Part shown: positions 36,401-44,661 of the stretch, piece by piece
Layout of the letters: every line of letters starts with the position of its first letter
Position numbering within the stretch: the stretch's first letter is position 1
NCBI RefSeq assembly: GCF_900143525.1
Contig: NZ_FREZ01000004.1
Coordinates: 1 to 64,000 of the forward strand
Direction: 5' to 3'
DNA length: 64,000 bases
Source of the DNA: Ruegeria sp. Alg231-54
GTDB taxonomy: Bacteria; Pseudomonadota; Alphaproteobacteria; Rhodobacterales; Rhodobacteraceae
The notes under the pieces: model-generated
The model's input: only the letters and a program-made list of their open reading frames with translations
Database searches by the model: none
Told to the model about the DNA's origin: nothing
Program-made: the position numbers and the translations under genes

Positions 36401-39400
36401 AGTGATCAGCACGTTGCGGTCCCGCACGGATGGAACCGCGACGACCTCGGTTGTCACAACCGGTGCTGACAGCATCGGTGTCATGGCGCAATCCGTTGGC
36501 GGCGGCGGCGGCAATGGCGGCCTCAACGTCTCGGGTGCCGTTAACCTGACAGGTAAATCCGGTGCGGCTGTTGCCTTGGGCCTTGGTGGTTTTGGCGGCG
36601 GCGGCGGCGATGCCGGGGCGGTAACACTGGATGTGGAAAGTAATGTAGTCACGGCTGGCGACGGGTCACATGGCGTATTGGCGCAGAGCCTCGGTGGCGG
36701 CGGCGGCACAGGCGGCGTGAATATCTCGGGCTCTCTGGCGCTGACAAAGCCCTCGGGGTCGGACACAATCTTTTCGGTCGCGGCTGGTGTTGGCGGCTTT
36801 GGCGGATCGGGTGGCGATGCCAGCAATGTTGATCTGGACTACACCGGCAATGTTCAGGCCGTTCCGATGGTCAGGCAACCCGACGGCACATTTGCCGTCG
36901 ACCAAAGCAAAGGCGGCAGCGGTATCATCGCGCAGTCGCTGGGCGGTGGCGGTGGCAATGGCGGTACCAATGTCTCCGGCGGCATCGCGATCAGCGGCAA
37001 GCCGGGTGCGGGCCAAACGGACAGCAGTAAATCTTATGCAGTGGTCGTGGGCGTCGGTGGGTTCGGCGGTGGCGGCGGTGATGCCGGGAATGTCGATGTG
37101 AATATCGGTGCAGGCAGCACGATCAGGGCGCACGGAACCGGGCAATCCGGTCTGTTGGCTCAATCCCTTGGCGGCGGTGGCGGCAATGGCGGCCTGAATG
37201 TGTCGGGTGGTATCGTATCCGACAGCTCGTTGATTGTTGGTGTTGGGGGCTTCGCCGGTGACGGCGGCAAGGCAGGAGACGTCACTGTCATGTCGCAGGC
37301 TGACATCACAGTCACTACCAACCCGGACGATATCTCTATCCCCGATACGACAACATTCGAAGACAAGCTGCGCGATTTCCTCGGCGACACGATTGTTGAC
37401 GACACCGAAGAGCTGGCCTCTTCCTTCGGGCTCGAACGTTTGTTCATCGATATGGGTGTCTTCAACGAAGAAAAACCGGATACCGATGGTTCAGCTGGTT
37501 TGATGGCACAGTCCATTGGCGGTGGCGGTGGTAACGGCGGTCTGAACGTTTCGGGCGGTATTGCGCTGAGCAAAGATGGCAAGATCCCTTCGGTTACCTT
37601 TGGCGTCGGCGGCTTTGGCGGCGACGGCAATGTTTCGGGTGATGTGACCGTGGACCACACCGGCACCGTTTCGGTGGCGGGTAACTGGAAGCACGGTGTT
37701 TTGGCACAGTCCATCGCCGGCGGTGGTGGCAACGGCGCGTTGAACGTGACCGGACAGCTGAACTATGGCGACTCTAACAACTCCGATGGTAAAACCGATC
37801 TGAGCATTGTGGGCGGTCTGGGTGGCCACGGCGGTACCGGCGCGGATGCTGGTGATGTTTCAGTTGCGCAATCTGGCAATATTTCGACAAATGGCTATCA
37901 CGCGCGCGGTGTCTTTGCCCAAAGCATAGGCGGCGGCGGCGGCACCGGTGGGATTAATGCGACCTTCGTCGGCACGAAAGACAGCTCGCCAATTGCCATG
38001 GGTATCGGCGGCTTTGGCGGTGGCGGCGGCGATGCAGGCGATGTCACGGTCGCGCGTGGATCCGCGGTTGCGGCGGCGGGTACCATCACGACCGACGGGG
38101 CCGGTTCGCACGGGATCGAAGCCTCAAGCATTGGCGGCGGCGGCGGTGATGCCGGTATCAACGCGGTTGTGGGCATCAGTAAAACCACCGGAAGCAAGAG
38201 CAATGGCGGAACCGGCGATTCATCTGATCGGAAAACGCCTACCAATACAGGCGTCGATGACTCGGTGATCGCCAACTACAACGCCGTTCTCGATGAGTTG
38301 GAAGGCAAGGTGAACCCGGCCGACTCCTCCGGCAATAAAACCGGCGTGTCCGCTGTTATCGCCATCGGCGGTGATGCTGGAACGGCCGGGGACGGCGGCA
38401 CCGTGGATATCGACCACTACGGCGATATCGTGACGCTGCAGGACGGTAGTCACGGGGTCTTTGGCCAGTCCATTGGTGGAGGCGGCGGCAACGCGGCTTT
38501 GAACCTTGGTATGACCTACGAACTGGCCTCAGACGCGACCAACAAGGGCTTTGGCTTGGCAATCGGTGGCGGTACGGGTGAGGGTGGTATCGGCGGTTCG
38601 GTTGATGTTCGCAATACCGGGGACATCACGACCAGCGGCGCAGACTCTCATGGTCTGTTCGCTCAATCTGTTGGAGGCGGCGGCGGCAATGCGGGCTACA
38701 ACTCTGCCTCGACATCCGTAGATGGCGGCAACGTGAACATTCAAATCGGTCGGACCGGTGGCACCGGAGGAAGCGGCGGCGATGTCTATGCAAGCTCGAA
38801 CGGCATCGTTCGCACTGCTGGTAACCGCTCATATGGTTTCTTCGCTCAGTCCATCGGCAACGGCGGCGGCAATTCGTCTTCGACATCAGTCAGCATAGGT
38901 ACGCCCAAGACCGGCGACAGCAAGGGCAACAAAGCCAGCTTGTCAGTCGGGCTTGAAGGAGGCACTGGTGGCGAAGCGGGCGATGTGACGGCGGTTGTTG
39001 CAGGTACAATCGTCACAGAGGGGACGGATGCTCACGCCGTGTTTGCCCAGTCCGTCGGTGGTGGCGGTGGCAATGGTGGCAAGGCCAGCAATTCAGCCGG
39101 TAAGGGTACGTCTGTTGCGCTTTCCATTGGCGGCACGGGCGGCACAGGTGGCGTAGGCGGCAAAGTCGACGTGTCCAACACTGCACGAATTGCGACCTTA
39201 GGTGATCGTTCAGGTGGTTTGATGGCGCAATCCATCGGTGGTGCGGGTGGCACCGGCGGCATGGTTCAGGCGGGTCAATCGAACCTCGACACCATCAAAG
39301 CCGTGGTCAATCCGTCGACGGTCGGGACGACTATTTCGGTTAACATCGGTGGCACAGGCGGCGACGGCATGACTTCGGATACCGTGACTGTCGTCAGCGA

Positions 39401-42400
39401 TGGGATCATCACGACCGAGGGCACGATGGCTCATGGCATCTTCGCTCAGTCCGTTGGCGGCGGTGGCGGTATGGGTGGTCTGGTTGAAAATAGGATCATC
39501 AGCCTGCGCAAAGATATCGGGAACACAGCGACTCTGTCCATTGGTGGCAATGGCGGAACCGGAGCAATGTCTGCAGCGGTTTCCGTCACAAATCGGGACC
39601 TAATCCAGACGACGGGTGCCAAGTCCATTGGCATCTACGCGCAGTCCGTCGGCGGCGGGGGTGGCGATGCGCAACAGGTGCGCAACATCATTCTGGGCCG
39701 GTCCTCGGACGGGGCAACGACAAATGCAATTCTGATTGGTGGCACAGGTGGCACTGGCGGGTCTGGCAGCACGGTAACTGTCGTCAATGAAGCTGATGCC
39801 ACTATCCGCACAACCGGTAAGGAGAGCCATGGCATCCTTGCGCAGTCCATCGGTGGCGGCGGCGGCAATGGTGGCTCTACGATCTCGGTCGACGGGCGCT
39901 ATGGCGGGGCTGAGGCCAGCACGCGGCGGGCACTACAATTCGGTCTTGGCGGATCGGGTGGTACTGGGGGCACGGGCGGCAACGTCCTGGTGACCAATGC
40001 AGGGACGATCGTGACAACTGGTGAAGGTGCGCATGGTATCTTCGCCCAATCCATCGGTGGTGGTGGTGGTAATGGTGGCAGTTCCATCACTGGGACGCTG
40101 CGACTGAAGACGGGCGATAGCAGTTCTCCGACCGCGCAGTTGAATATTGGCGGTTCCGGAGGCAGCGGCAACATCGCCGGCAACGTGGTCGTAACAAGCA
40201 GCGGTGACATCCGGGTTGATGGCGCGGGTGCATACGGCATCATGGCGCAATCCGTTGGCGGCGGTGGCGGCAATGGCGGGCTGGCCGTTGCGATGGATGT
40301 AAATGACCTCAAGAACACCATGACCGGCAAGTCCTACTCGAAGATCGCAATTGGCGGTTCGGGCGGGGATGGCGCAGATGGTGGAGACGTCACGGTCAAC
40401 CATACAGGCGCGATTGTCGTGAATGCAGAAAACGGGTTTGGCATCTTTGCGCAATCTGTTGGCGGCGGCGGCGGAAACGCCGGATATTCAGTGTCATCCC
40501 CGCTGGTTTCGGCATTGGATTACACGGTGTCGCAACTGCTTGGTGCGCGCGAGGGTGCCACTGGGTCGGTTGGAACCGTTACCGTCAATTCGACAGGGGA
40601 CATTCTTGTGAATGGTTCAGGTAGCGAGGCTATTTTCGCTCAGTCCGTGAATGGCGGTGGTGGTAATTCCGAAACATCAGTCGATTTCACCACCGAAACT
40701 GCCAGTGCCGGAGGAACCGGCACTTCCTATATCAGCGACATCTCTTTGGGTGGCGATGAAGTTTCAGACATGGCTGGCAGTCAGGTTGCGCAATCACATA
40801 CCGGCAATATCGCGACGACAAGCGACCGCTCGACCGGCTTGATGCTGCAGAGCATTGGCGGCGGTGGTGGTACATCCACTAACAATATCAATATTCAGGA
40901 CGGTGACGGTATCGACATCACAGCACGTTTGGGTGCGATTAACACGGATGACGCCAGTGGCGGCGACGTGAATGGCAGCCGGACCGGAGATGTGGGCACT
41001 GACGGCGCGTTTTCCACTGCCGGTGCAGCGCAGTCTATCGGAGGCGGCGGTGGTAAACTTGTGCTGAACAGCACAGGCGCGGCGGATCCAAACAAAGCGG
41101 CGTCGGTGATCCTGGGTTCCGACCCAAGTTTCCGCAATGACGGCGGTGATATCGACCTCTCTCTGGACGGAGTCGTTACCACTACGGGTGATCGGTCATT
41201 TGGTCAGAGTGTCCAAAGCATTGGCGCGGGTGGCGGCGAGGTCGTTGTCGCTGGACTAGGACGTTTGGATGTAACTTTGGGTGCGCAAGACGATTCAACC
41301 GGTGACGGCGGAACCGTTGATCTTACCAATATCGGGGGCATCACCACCAGCGGTTCCGGGTCTCATGGTTTCGTAATCCAAAGTATAGGCGGCGGCGGCG
41401 GCCTCGTCTCTACAGATTTGGATGCAAGCCAAATCACCGTGAATCTCTCGCCTGCTAATGGCGGTGACGGTGGTGACATTACGTTCACCCAAAACGGTAA
41501 TATCGTCACCACCGGCGAAAACGCGATTGGCGTTGTGGCGCAGTCGCTCGGCGGTGGCGGAGGCATGGTGGATTCGGTCTTCCGTGGATCCGCAGGCGGT
41601 GTCGGGTCCGGTGGCACCATCGACATGGCGCTGAACGGTAATATCCTGTCCGTGGGCGAAGGCGGTATCGGTGTTCTGGCCCAATCCGAGGGGCGCGACG
41701 GAGCGGGTGCAATCACACTTGGCTTCGATGGCGTCGTCATGGGCGGGACTGGGCAAGCAGACGCAGTTGCATCAATCGTCGTGGACGGCGGCGCGAACAA
41801 CGTGCTGACTTTGTCCAAAGACACAGTGCTTCTCTCCGGGAACAACCAATTGGTGAATGGCGGAGACGGTAATGACCAGATCTCGCTTGCGGGTGACGCC
41901 TTGGGCAATCTGGACCTTGGAGCGGGTACCAACGGTCTGACTGTCGAGGAAGGGGGCGCCTTTTATGCGCTGGACACGATCAATCTGGGCGCTGCTGGGT
42001 TGATGCAAGTGAATGGCGACTTTATTTTGGGGGCGAACTGGGGTCTGAATACGGACATGACACCGACCGTTAAGTCGGGTGACTTTGTCTTTACCGGAAA
42101 CGTCAGCCAGACCACGAACCTGACTGGAAGCCTGGCCTTTGGTGCGACGGCGTCCTCGACCTTCGACGCATATTTCCTGACAACGGGTGCATCGGGTGGC
42201 AATAGCGATCTGGTCAATGTCAACGGTGACGCCACTATGGGCGGCACCTTGACACCACAGCTCAATACGCTTCAGCGGGCGTTGCCTCTGGTCATCGTCA
42301 ACCCGAATGGAACAGCTGCGGATGCGGGCACGACGATTCAGGACACAGTAGTGTTGGATTACTCGATTGGCTTGAACGGCTCGACATCGGACGGCAGTTC

Positions 42401-43556
42401 GATTGATCTGGTGATAACTCCGGACTATTCGACCGCGAATATGAACGCGAACGAAGCGGCTGTTGGTGATTACATCAATCAGGTGCTGAACGGGCAGGGT
42501 TCGGCGGCGCAAGGTGAGTTGTTCGCCCTGATCGGGAACATGACCTCCGAAGCTGACGTTATCGCGGCAATTGGTGCATTCACTGTGGCCGATTATGCCG
42601 CGGATGCGGTAGATGCCTACTACGGTACCCGGGTATTCGCAGACGCACTGCATAATTGCGAGCGGTTTACCGATTACCAAGCCGGAGACGATCCACGCAA
42701 TTGTGTCTGGTTCTCCGGAGGAAGGTCTTTCTACGACCGCGAGCAGACTGGTATCTACGATGAGTTGGACATCAACAATACCAACCTGTCTGCCGGTGTC
42801 CGTTTGCCGGTTGGGGATGAGCTCTATGCTGGTTTCGCGTTGGGTCACGACCAAATAAGCCTTCGGAATGGATCGCAGTACAATGCGACCGGTGACCGGT
42901 TCAATCTGGGTGCTTCGCTGACCAAATACACCGGCCCGTGGGAGTTCGCGGCCATGCTGTCAGCCGGTTGGTCAGACTATGACTCCGACCGGTCGGGTGG
43001 GATCAGTGGTGTGCTGCCCAACGGAAATGTGGTTAACACCGTTGGCGTCAGTTCGATCAAGCACAAGATGAACCAGCAAAACCTGCGGTTGAGTTTTGCC
43101 TATGATCACAGATTTGCCGGTGGCAGTTCCTATCTGCGACCCGAGATCGCTGTTGATGCCACCCGTCTGGCGACGGAAAGCAACGGCGATGCAACCCTTT
43201 CGGGGATCGTCCTGCAGGATGATAGCGAGATGATCTATTCCCTGACCCCATCGCTTGAGATCGGGACAGAACAGATCCTCAGCGCCTCTCAAAAACTACG
43301 CGTAAGCTTCCGCGCCGGCGCCATCATCTCGTCGAACGACACAGTTTCAGTAAGCGCCGGTTTTGCAGGCGCAAGCGCAGCCGATGGCGGGTTTACAAAT
43401 ACCAGCTTTATCGGAGACGCCCATGGGCTGGTTTCGGCGCGATTGGGGCTGTTTGCGTTGGATGACAGCAGCTTTATCAATCTAAGCCTCGACCATATGT
43501 TCGGGGACTCAACCAAGGCTCTCCAAGTTGGTCTGGGCCTTGGGCTACAATTTTAA
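30426..43556 (+). CDS. Giant autotransporter adhesin (type Va) with glycine-rich passenger repeats
   Basis: About 4376 aa from a GTG start; this start gives a signal peptide (VSKKSRLLLAVSFYALISTPLFA) and has GGGG upstream, whereas the longer TTG frame adds 38 unlikely residues. The passenger (about residues 240-3760) is about 54 repeats of 50-70 aa, each centred on a motif like AQSIGGGGGNGG preceded by a short segment of the type GDxSxGV. Such Gly/Val/Asn-rich beta-helix passengers are surface adhesins. A non-repeat linker (about 3760-4090) leads to a C-terminal beta-barrel of about 280 aa starting near CVWFSGGRSFYDRE and ending in the outer-membrane Phe (GLGLQF). Two Cys lie just before the barrel (HNCERF, RNCVWF). 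Long open frames on the opposite strand are composition shadows. The following IalB-like gene is 18 bases away. Confidence 0.93.
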   Translation: MSKKSRLLLAVSFYALISTPLFAAPTADSKVGDTVANPVTGMDTTVSALIVDPASTPTAGTTAFVETADGYVFLVKDVGATIYNSDNPPLAFEIVSISGATAQISNSGATGTAGLSTQLTLSQYNSNFNSSGTPGAVTPPEDVSGPNGVNQVVYGQDGSNGRDGALVVPPSSGGNGSTGPTQTKTLSSDVNATSNMGWQVGSVGGDGGNGGDSYLSFWDGRDGGDGGKGGTVNATQSSSSTIQTSGNDNDGIFAFSRSGKAGNGGSGFAAPGGGTGGHSADGGNVTVTQRGVISTSGDSADGIYALSVSNNGGNGGSQWGLVGASGDGGFGGSGGAVTVNTTSTGSILTTGDYANGIYAQSIGGSGGSAGTSGNLLVSLIGGADNGGNGGTVTVSHAGAIETQGDFSRGIVAQSIGGGGGSGGAGGGLVALSLGGVGSNGGSGSAVSVTVQGSGSILTSGKGADGVMAQSIGGSGGTGANSYGLVAIGGTGSRGGTGDAVSVSNYGQIQTGGDGARGIIAQSIGGGGGDGGSSAGMVSVGGNGSGGGAGSTVTIVNDGIITTTGDDAMGILAQSIGGGGGNGGSSGSVGAFVGVAIGGDGGSGGEGGDVDVTLSNTDSSQPSAIQTSGDRSTGVFAQSVGGGGGNGGGAVSVAVGAFGAASVSVGGSAGDGGDGGDVSISGSGSASVQTGGDDAIGVMLQSVGGGGGNGGYAVSVAVSGGPVSGSLAVGVGGDGGTGGEGGTVTVGQFNSSGVAMAAGFEGTIVTTGNRSTGMLFQSVGGGGGNGGLAVAATGGASALFSGNVSIGIGGQAGSAGNGGDVQVYTKADITTTGTNSSALIAQSVGGGGGNGGGSIAAGISASAGAAVGINVGVGGDGGGAGIGGDVTLIAGGTTIETSGAFSSGVVAQSVGGGGGNGGYSVGASADIGGAAAGSVSVGLGGKAGGGGDGGAVTAQVDADVTTRGDDSGGVVVQSIGGGGGNGGFSVAAGLAAGGAGAGTVDVGLGGDGGSGGIGGSVTGVRVNGDVSTEGLRSTGVVIQSIGGGGGNGGFNVTAGVAAGGAGAGSIGVGLGGGGATGGNGGVVEGQVAGNVTTLADNSSGVVFQSIGGGGGNGGFNVTAGIAGAGAGGGAVTVGLGGDASGGGIGQTVTAQVSGTVSTGGADATAVLAQSVGGGGGNGGFNVSASLAGAGVGSGAVSVGLGGSGGTGATGGTVNLTTTDAIVTAGDRSSGVVAQSIGGGGGNGGFNVSGTGAGAGVGSGAVSVGLGGDGDGGGDGGAVTLTSGGTILTQGNSATAFLAQSIGGGGGNGGFNVSASVQGSGVGGGGVSVGLGGDGAGGGDGNTVIATSNNAVETRGNQSSGVVAQSIGGGGGNGGFNVSPVLSGAGTGSGAVSVGLGGSGDTGGDGGNVTLTSNGTILTDGFASSGFVAQSLGGGGGNGGFNVSPTLSGAGVGAGSVSVGLGGSGGDGGDGSLVTASTTANVVTKGDASVGILAQSVGGGGGNGGFNISPALAGAGTGSGAISVGLGGSGGGGGTGGVVGLTVANNVQTEGAQSSAVVAQSIGGGGGNGGFNVSASVGGAGTGSGAAAVGLGGRGTGGGDASAVTANVTGNLVTLGETSTGLLAQSVGGGGGNGGMNISVAVAAAGTGSGGASVGLGGASGTGGDGGTAEATLNGNVSTQGDESGGFIVQSLGGGGGNGGLNVSAAVNISGTGGGAIGVGIGGSGGDGGSASTAAGSVTGDVTTSGDNATGVLVQSVGGGGGNGGVNISGALSIARTGSGAAGIGVGGFGGSGGTSGAVDNTFSGNVSTSGSRSAGIIAQSLGGGGGNGATNISGAISVASNYSGGLGIGVGGFGGDGGDANNVTQQVTGNVVTTGDDSVGILTQSLGGGGGNGGTNISAALSLSRSANAAVGIGVGGFGGGGANAGALVQSTVTGGVGTVGDRSTGILTQSLGGGGGNGGTNISASLGISQENGGSVSLGVGGFGGGAGNAGEVISTLRSRTDGTATTSVVTTGADSIGVMAQSVGGGGGNGGLNVSGAVNLTGKSGAAVALGLGGFGGGGGDAGAVTLDVESNVVTAGDGSHGVLAQSLGGGGGTGGVNISGSLALTKPSGSDTIFSVAAGVGGFGGSGGDASNVDLDYTGNVQAVPMVRQPDGTFAVDQSKGGSGIIAQSLGGGGGNGGTNVSGGIAISGKPGAGQTDSSKSYAVVVGVGGFGGGGGDAGNVDVNIGAGSTIRAHGTGQSGLLAQSLGGGGGNGGLNVSGGIVSDSSLIVGVGGFAGDGGKAGDVTVMSQADITVTTNPDDISIPDTTTFEDKLRDFLGDTIVDDTEELASSFGLERLFIDMGVFNEEKPDTDGSAGLMAQSIGGGGGNGGLNVSGGIALSKDGKIPSVTFGVGGFGGDGNVSGDVTVDHTGTVSVAGNWKHGVLAQSIAGGGGNGALNVTGQLNYGDSNNSDGKTDLSIVGGLGGHGGTGADAGDVSVAQSGNISTNGYHARGVFAQSIGGGGGTGGINATFVGTKDSSPIAMGIGGFGGGGGDAGDVTVARGSAVAAAGTITTDGAGSHGIEASSIGGGGGDAGINAVVGISKTTGSKSNGGTGDSSDRKTPTNTGVDDSVIANYNAVLDELEGKVNPADSSGNKTGVSAVIAIGGDAGTAGDGGTVDIDHYGDIVTLQDGSHGVFGQSIGGGGGNAALNLGMTYELASDATNKGFGLAIGGGTGEGGIGGSVDVRNTGDITTSGADSHGLFAQSVGGGGGNAGYNSASTSVDGGNVNIQIGRTGGTGGSGGDVYASSNGIVRTAGNRSYGFFAQSIGNGGGNSSSTSVSIGTPKTGDSKGNKASLSVGLEGGTGGEAGDVTAVVAGTIVTEGTDAHAVFAQSVGGGGGNGGKASNSAGKGTSVALSIGGTGGTGGVGGKVDVSNTARIATLGDRSGGLMAQSIGGAGGTGGMVQAGQSNLDTIKAVVNPSTVGTTISVNIGGTGGDGMTSDTVTVVSDGIITTEGTMAHGIFAQSVGGGGGMGGLVENRIISLRKDIGNTATLSIGGNGGTGAMSAAVSVTNRDLIQTTGAKSIGIYAQSVGGGGGDAQQVRNIILGRSSDGATTNAILIGGTGGTGGSGSTVTVVNEADATIRTTGKESHGILAQSIGGGGGNGGSTISVDGRYGGAEASTRRALQFGLGGSGGTGGTGGNVLVTNAGTIVTTGEGAHGIFAQSIGGGGGNGGSSITGTLRLKTGDSSSPTAQLNIGGSGGSGNIAGNVVVTSSGDIRVDGAGAYGIMAQSVGGGGGNGGLAVAMDVNDLKNTMTGKSYSKIAIGGSGGDGADGGDVTVNHTGAIVVNAENGFGIFAQSVGGGGGNAGYSVSSPLVSALDYTVSQLLGAREGATGSVGTVTVNSTGDILVNGSGSEAIFAQSVNGGGGNSETSVDFTTETASAGGTGTSYISDISLGGDEVSDMAGSQVAQSHTGNIATTSDRSTGLMLQSIGGGGGTSTNNINIQDGDGIDITARLGAINTDDASGGDVNGSRTGDVGTDGAFSTAGAAQSIGGGGGKLVLNSTGAADPNKAASVILGSDPSFRNDGGDIDLSLDGVVTTTGDRSFGQSVQSIGAGGGEVVVAGLGRLDVTLGAQDDSTGDGGTVDLTNIGGITTSGSGSHGFVIQSIGGGGGLVSTDLDASQITVNLSPANGGDGGDITFTQNGNIVTTGENAIGVVAQSLGGGGGMVDSVFRGSAGGVGSGGTIDMALNGNILSVGEGGIGVLAQSEGRDGAGAITLGFDGVVMGGTGQADAVASIVVDGGANNVLTLSKDTVLLSGNNQLVNGGDGNDQISLAGDALGNLDLGAGTNGLTVEEGGAFYALDTINLGAAGLMQVNGDFILGANWGLNTDMTPTVKSGDFVFTGNVSQTTNLTGSLAFGATASSTFDAYFLTTGASGGNSDLVNVNGDATMGGTLTPQLNTLQRALPLVIVNPNGTAADAGTTIQDTVVLDYSIGLNGSTSDGSSIDLVITPDYSTANMNANEAAVGDYINQVLNGQGSAAQGELFALIGNMTSEADVIAAIGAFTVADYAADAVDAYYGTRVFADALHNCERFTDYQAGDDPRNCVWFSGGRSFYDREQTGIYDELDINNTNLSAGVRLPVGDELYAGFALGHDQISLRNGSQYNATGDRFNLGASLTKYTGPWEFAAMLSAGWSDYDSDRSGGISGVLPNGNVVNTVGVSSIKHKMNQQNLRLSFAYDHRFAGGSSYLRPEIAVDATRLATESNGDATLSGIVLQDDSEMIYSLTPSLEIGTEQILSASQKLRVSFRAGAIISSNDTVSVSAGFAGASAADGGFTNTSFIGDAHGLVSARLGLFALDDSSFINLSLDHMFGDSTKALQVGLGLGLQF
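31140..41700 (+). repeat. About 54 in-frame coding repeats of the autotransporter passenger
   Basis: Units of roughly 150-210 bases, each with a DNA core close to cagtccatcggcggcggcgg. I counted 54 motif positions by eye, from FAFSRSGKAGNGG to LAQSEGRDGAG. Units between about 33300 and 35350 are the most alike (QSIGGGGGNGGFNVS type), and those at both ends diverge, as expected if central units recombine. This is not a CRISPR: no spacers, and the frame is kept throughout. Confidence 0.88.
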
Positions 43557-43574
43557 GCAATGAGGGACTACAGT

Positions 43575-44054
43575 ATGAAAATTTGGCTTAGCGCACTAGG
43601 GGCCTCATTGGGTTTGGCACACCCTCTTGCCGCGCAAGAGAACGGCACGCTCCCGTGGTCGGTAAATTGTGGAAATCCGGGCAACGGAACCGAGCTGGTC
43701 TGTGAAATGACCCAAAGCATTGTTTTGACCGAAAACAATCAGAGGCTGACTTCTATTGCGTTCGTAAAGCCTGCGGGAAAAGCTGAGACCGAAACCGTGC
43801 TGACCTTGCCGTTTGGCCTGCTATTTTCCGAGGGGCTGATCGCGAAAGTCGATGACGTCGAAGTTGCGCGTCTGGAGTTTCTGACTTGCGAGGCTCAAGG
43901 CTGCTTTTCCCGTTCCCTCGTCTCGTCCGAATGGATGTCTGCGTTGCGGATTGGTAACCAATTGGTGATCGAAAGTAAAAATACCGCAGGAGACCCGATC
44001 TCCTTTGGTTTTGATCTGACGGGGTTCAGCAGGGTATCTGATCTTTTGCCATGA
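43575..44054 (+). CDS. Secreted IalB-family (invasion-associated locus B) protein
   Basis: A 159-aa protein with a signal peptide (MKIWLSALGASLGLAHPLAAQ). The mature part matches the IalB pattern: WSVNCGNPGNGTELVCEMTQSIV, TVLTLPFGLLFSEGL, and FLTCEAQGCFSRSLVS, with two Cys pairs likely forming disulfides in the periplasm. AGGGA lies 8 bases before this ATG, so a start 5 codons upstream is rejected. It follows the autotransporter by 18 bases and probably shares its mRNA; a role in folding or surface display of the adhesin is possible but unproven. Confidence 0.83.
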   Translation: MKIWLSALGASLGLAHPLAAQENGTLPWSVNCGNPGNGTELVCEMTQSIVLTENNQRLTSIAFVKPAGKAETETVLTLPFGLLFSEGLIAKVDDVEVARLEFLTCEAQGCFSRSLVSSEWMSALRIGNQLVIESKNTAGDPISFGFDLTGFSRVSDLLP

Positions 44055-44080
44055 CGGCTGTTTTGAGCATGGCCGTCTTT
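44053..44080 (+). terminator. Weak terminator after the IalB-like gene
   Basis: gacggc / gccgtc stem (6 bp) with a 13-nt loop followed by TTT, starting at the stop codon. Plausible end of the autotransporter transcript. Confidence 0.45.
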
Positions 44081-44220
44081 CGAGGTGTTGTCACGTTAGC
44101 TCCGCGCCAACAAAGAAGCCGTGATGTCCGCATTTCAAGTGGCTCTAGTTGTTTTATCCCGGGGATTGCTCATGTGATCTTTTCGTTGGAATGTGAGGCG
44201 GCACTAGGGGACAAGTTCGT

Positions 44221-44590
44221 CATGGTCGCGCCAAGACCACGCACGCGGTAAGAACAGCAATACAGCGATTTCGTCGTTGTCTCGGGGAACTGGGCATCAA
44301 TCCCAAGACAGTTGCTAAGTGGCGCAAGCGACAGACTGTCGAGGATCAGAAGGCCGGCCCTAAAAAGCCACGTTCAACCGTTTTCAGCGAAGATGAAGAC
44401 GCAATGGTTTAGCGTCCTGGCGGCGCACCCTGTTGCATTAGACGATTGTCTATATGCTTACAGCCGTCGATCCCGCACCTGACCCGCCCCTCTCTGCGTC
44501 GTTGTCGTCAGCGGCATAGCATTTCACGGCTGCCCGATATGAGAGGTGACAAACCCAAGCGTCAGACGTTCAAACGACGAGCCCAAGCGC
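44221..44590 (+). pseudogene. IS481-family transposase, N-terminal remnant
   Basis: The frame HGRAKTTHAVRTAIQ, LGINPKTVAKWRKRQTVED and GPKKPRSTV is the N-terminal helix-turn-helix part of an IS481 transposase. A TAG and compensating shifts break the middle; LPDMRGDKPKRQTFKRRAQ is the last recognisable part. The catalytic domain is missing. The C-terminal part of a closely similar copy lies inverted at 44662-45363. The 150 bases before it and 70 after hold nothing recognisable. Confidence 0.78.
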
Positions 44591-44661
44591 CGCTTGCTGG
44601 AGCTTTGTTGAGTGTCTTGTTTAAAATTTTTCCGCCACGCTGATACAAAAAGAGCGTGAAG

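Noticed and set aside
31140-41700. CRISPR-like regular repeats
   Set aside because: The repeats keep one reading frame, vary in sequence and spacing, and have no unique spacers or cas genes.
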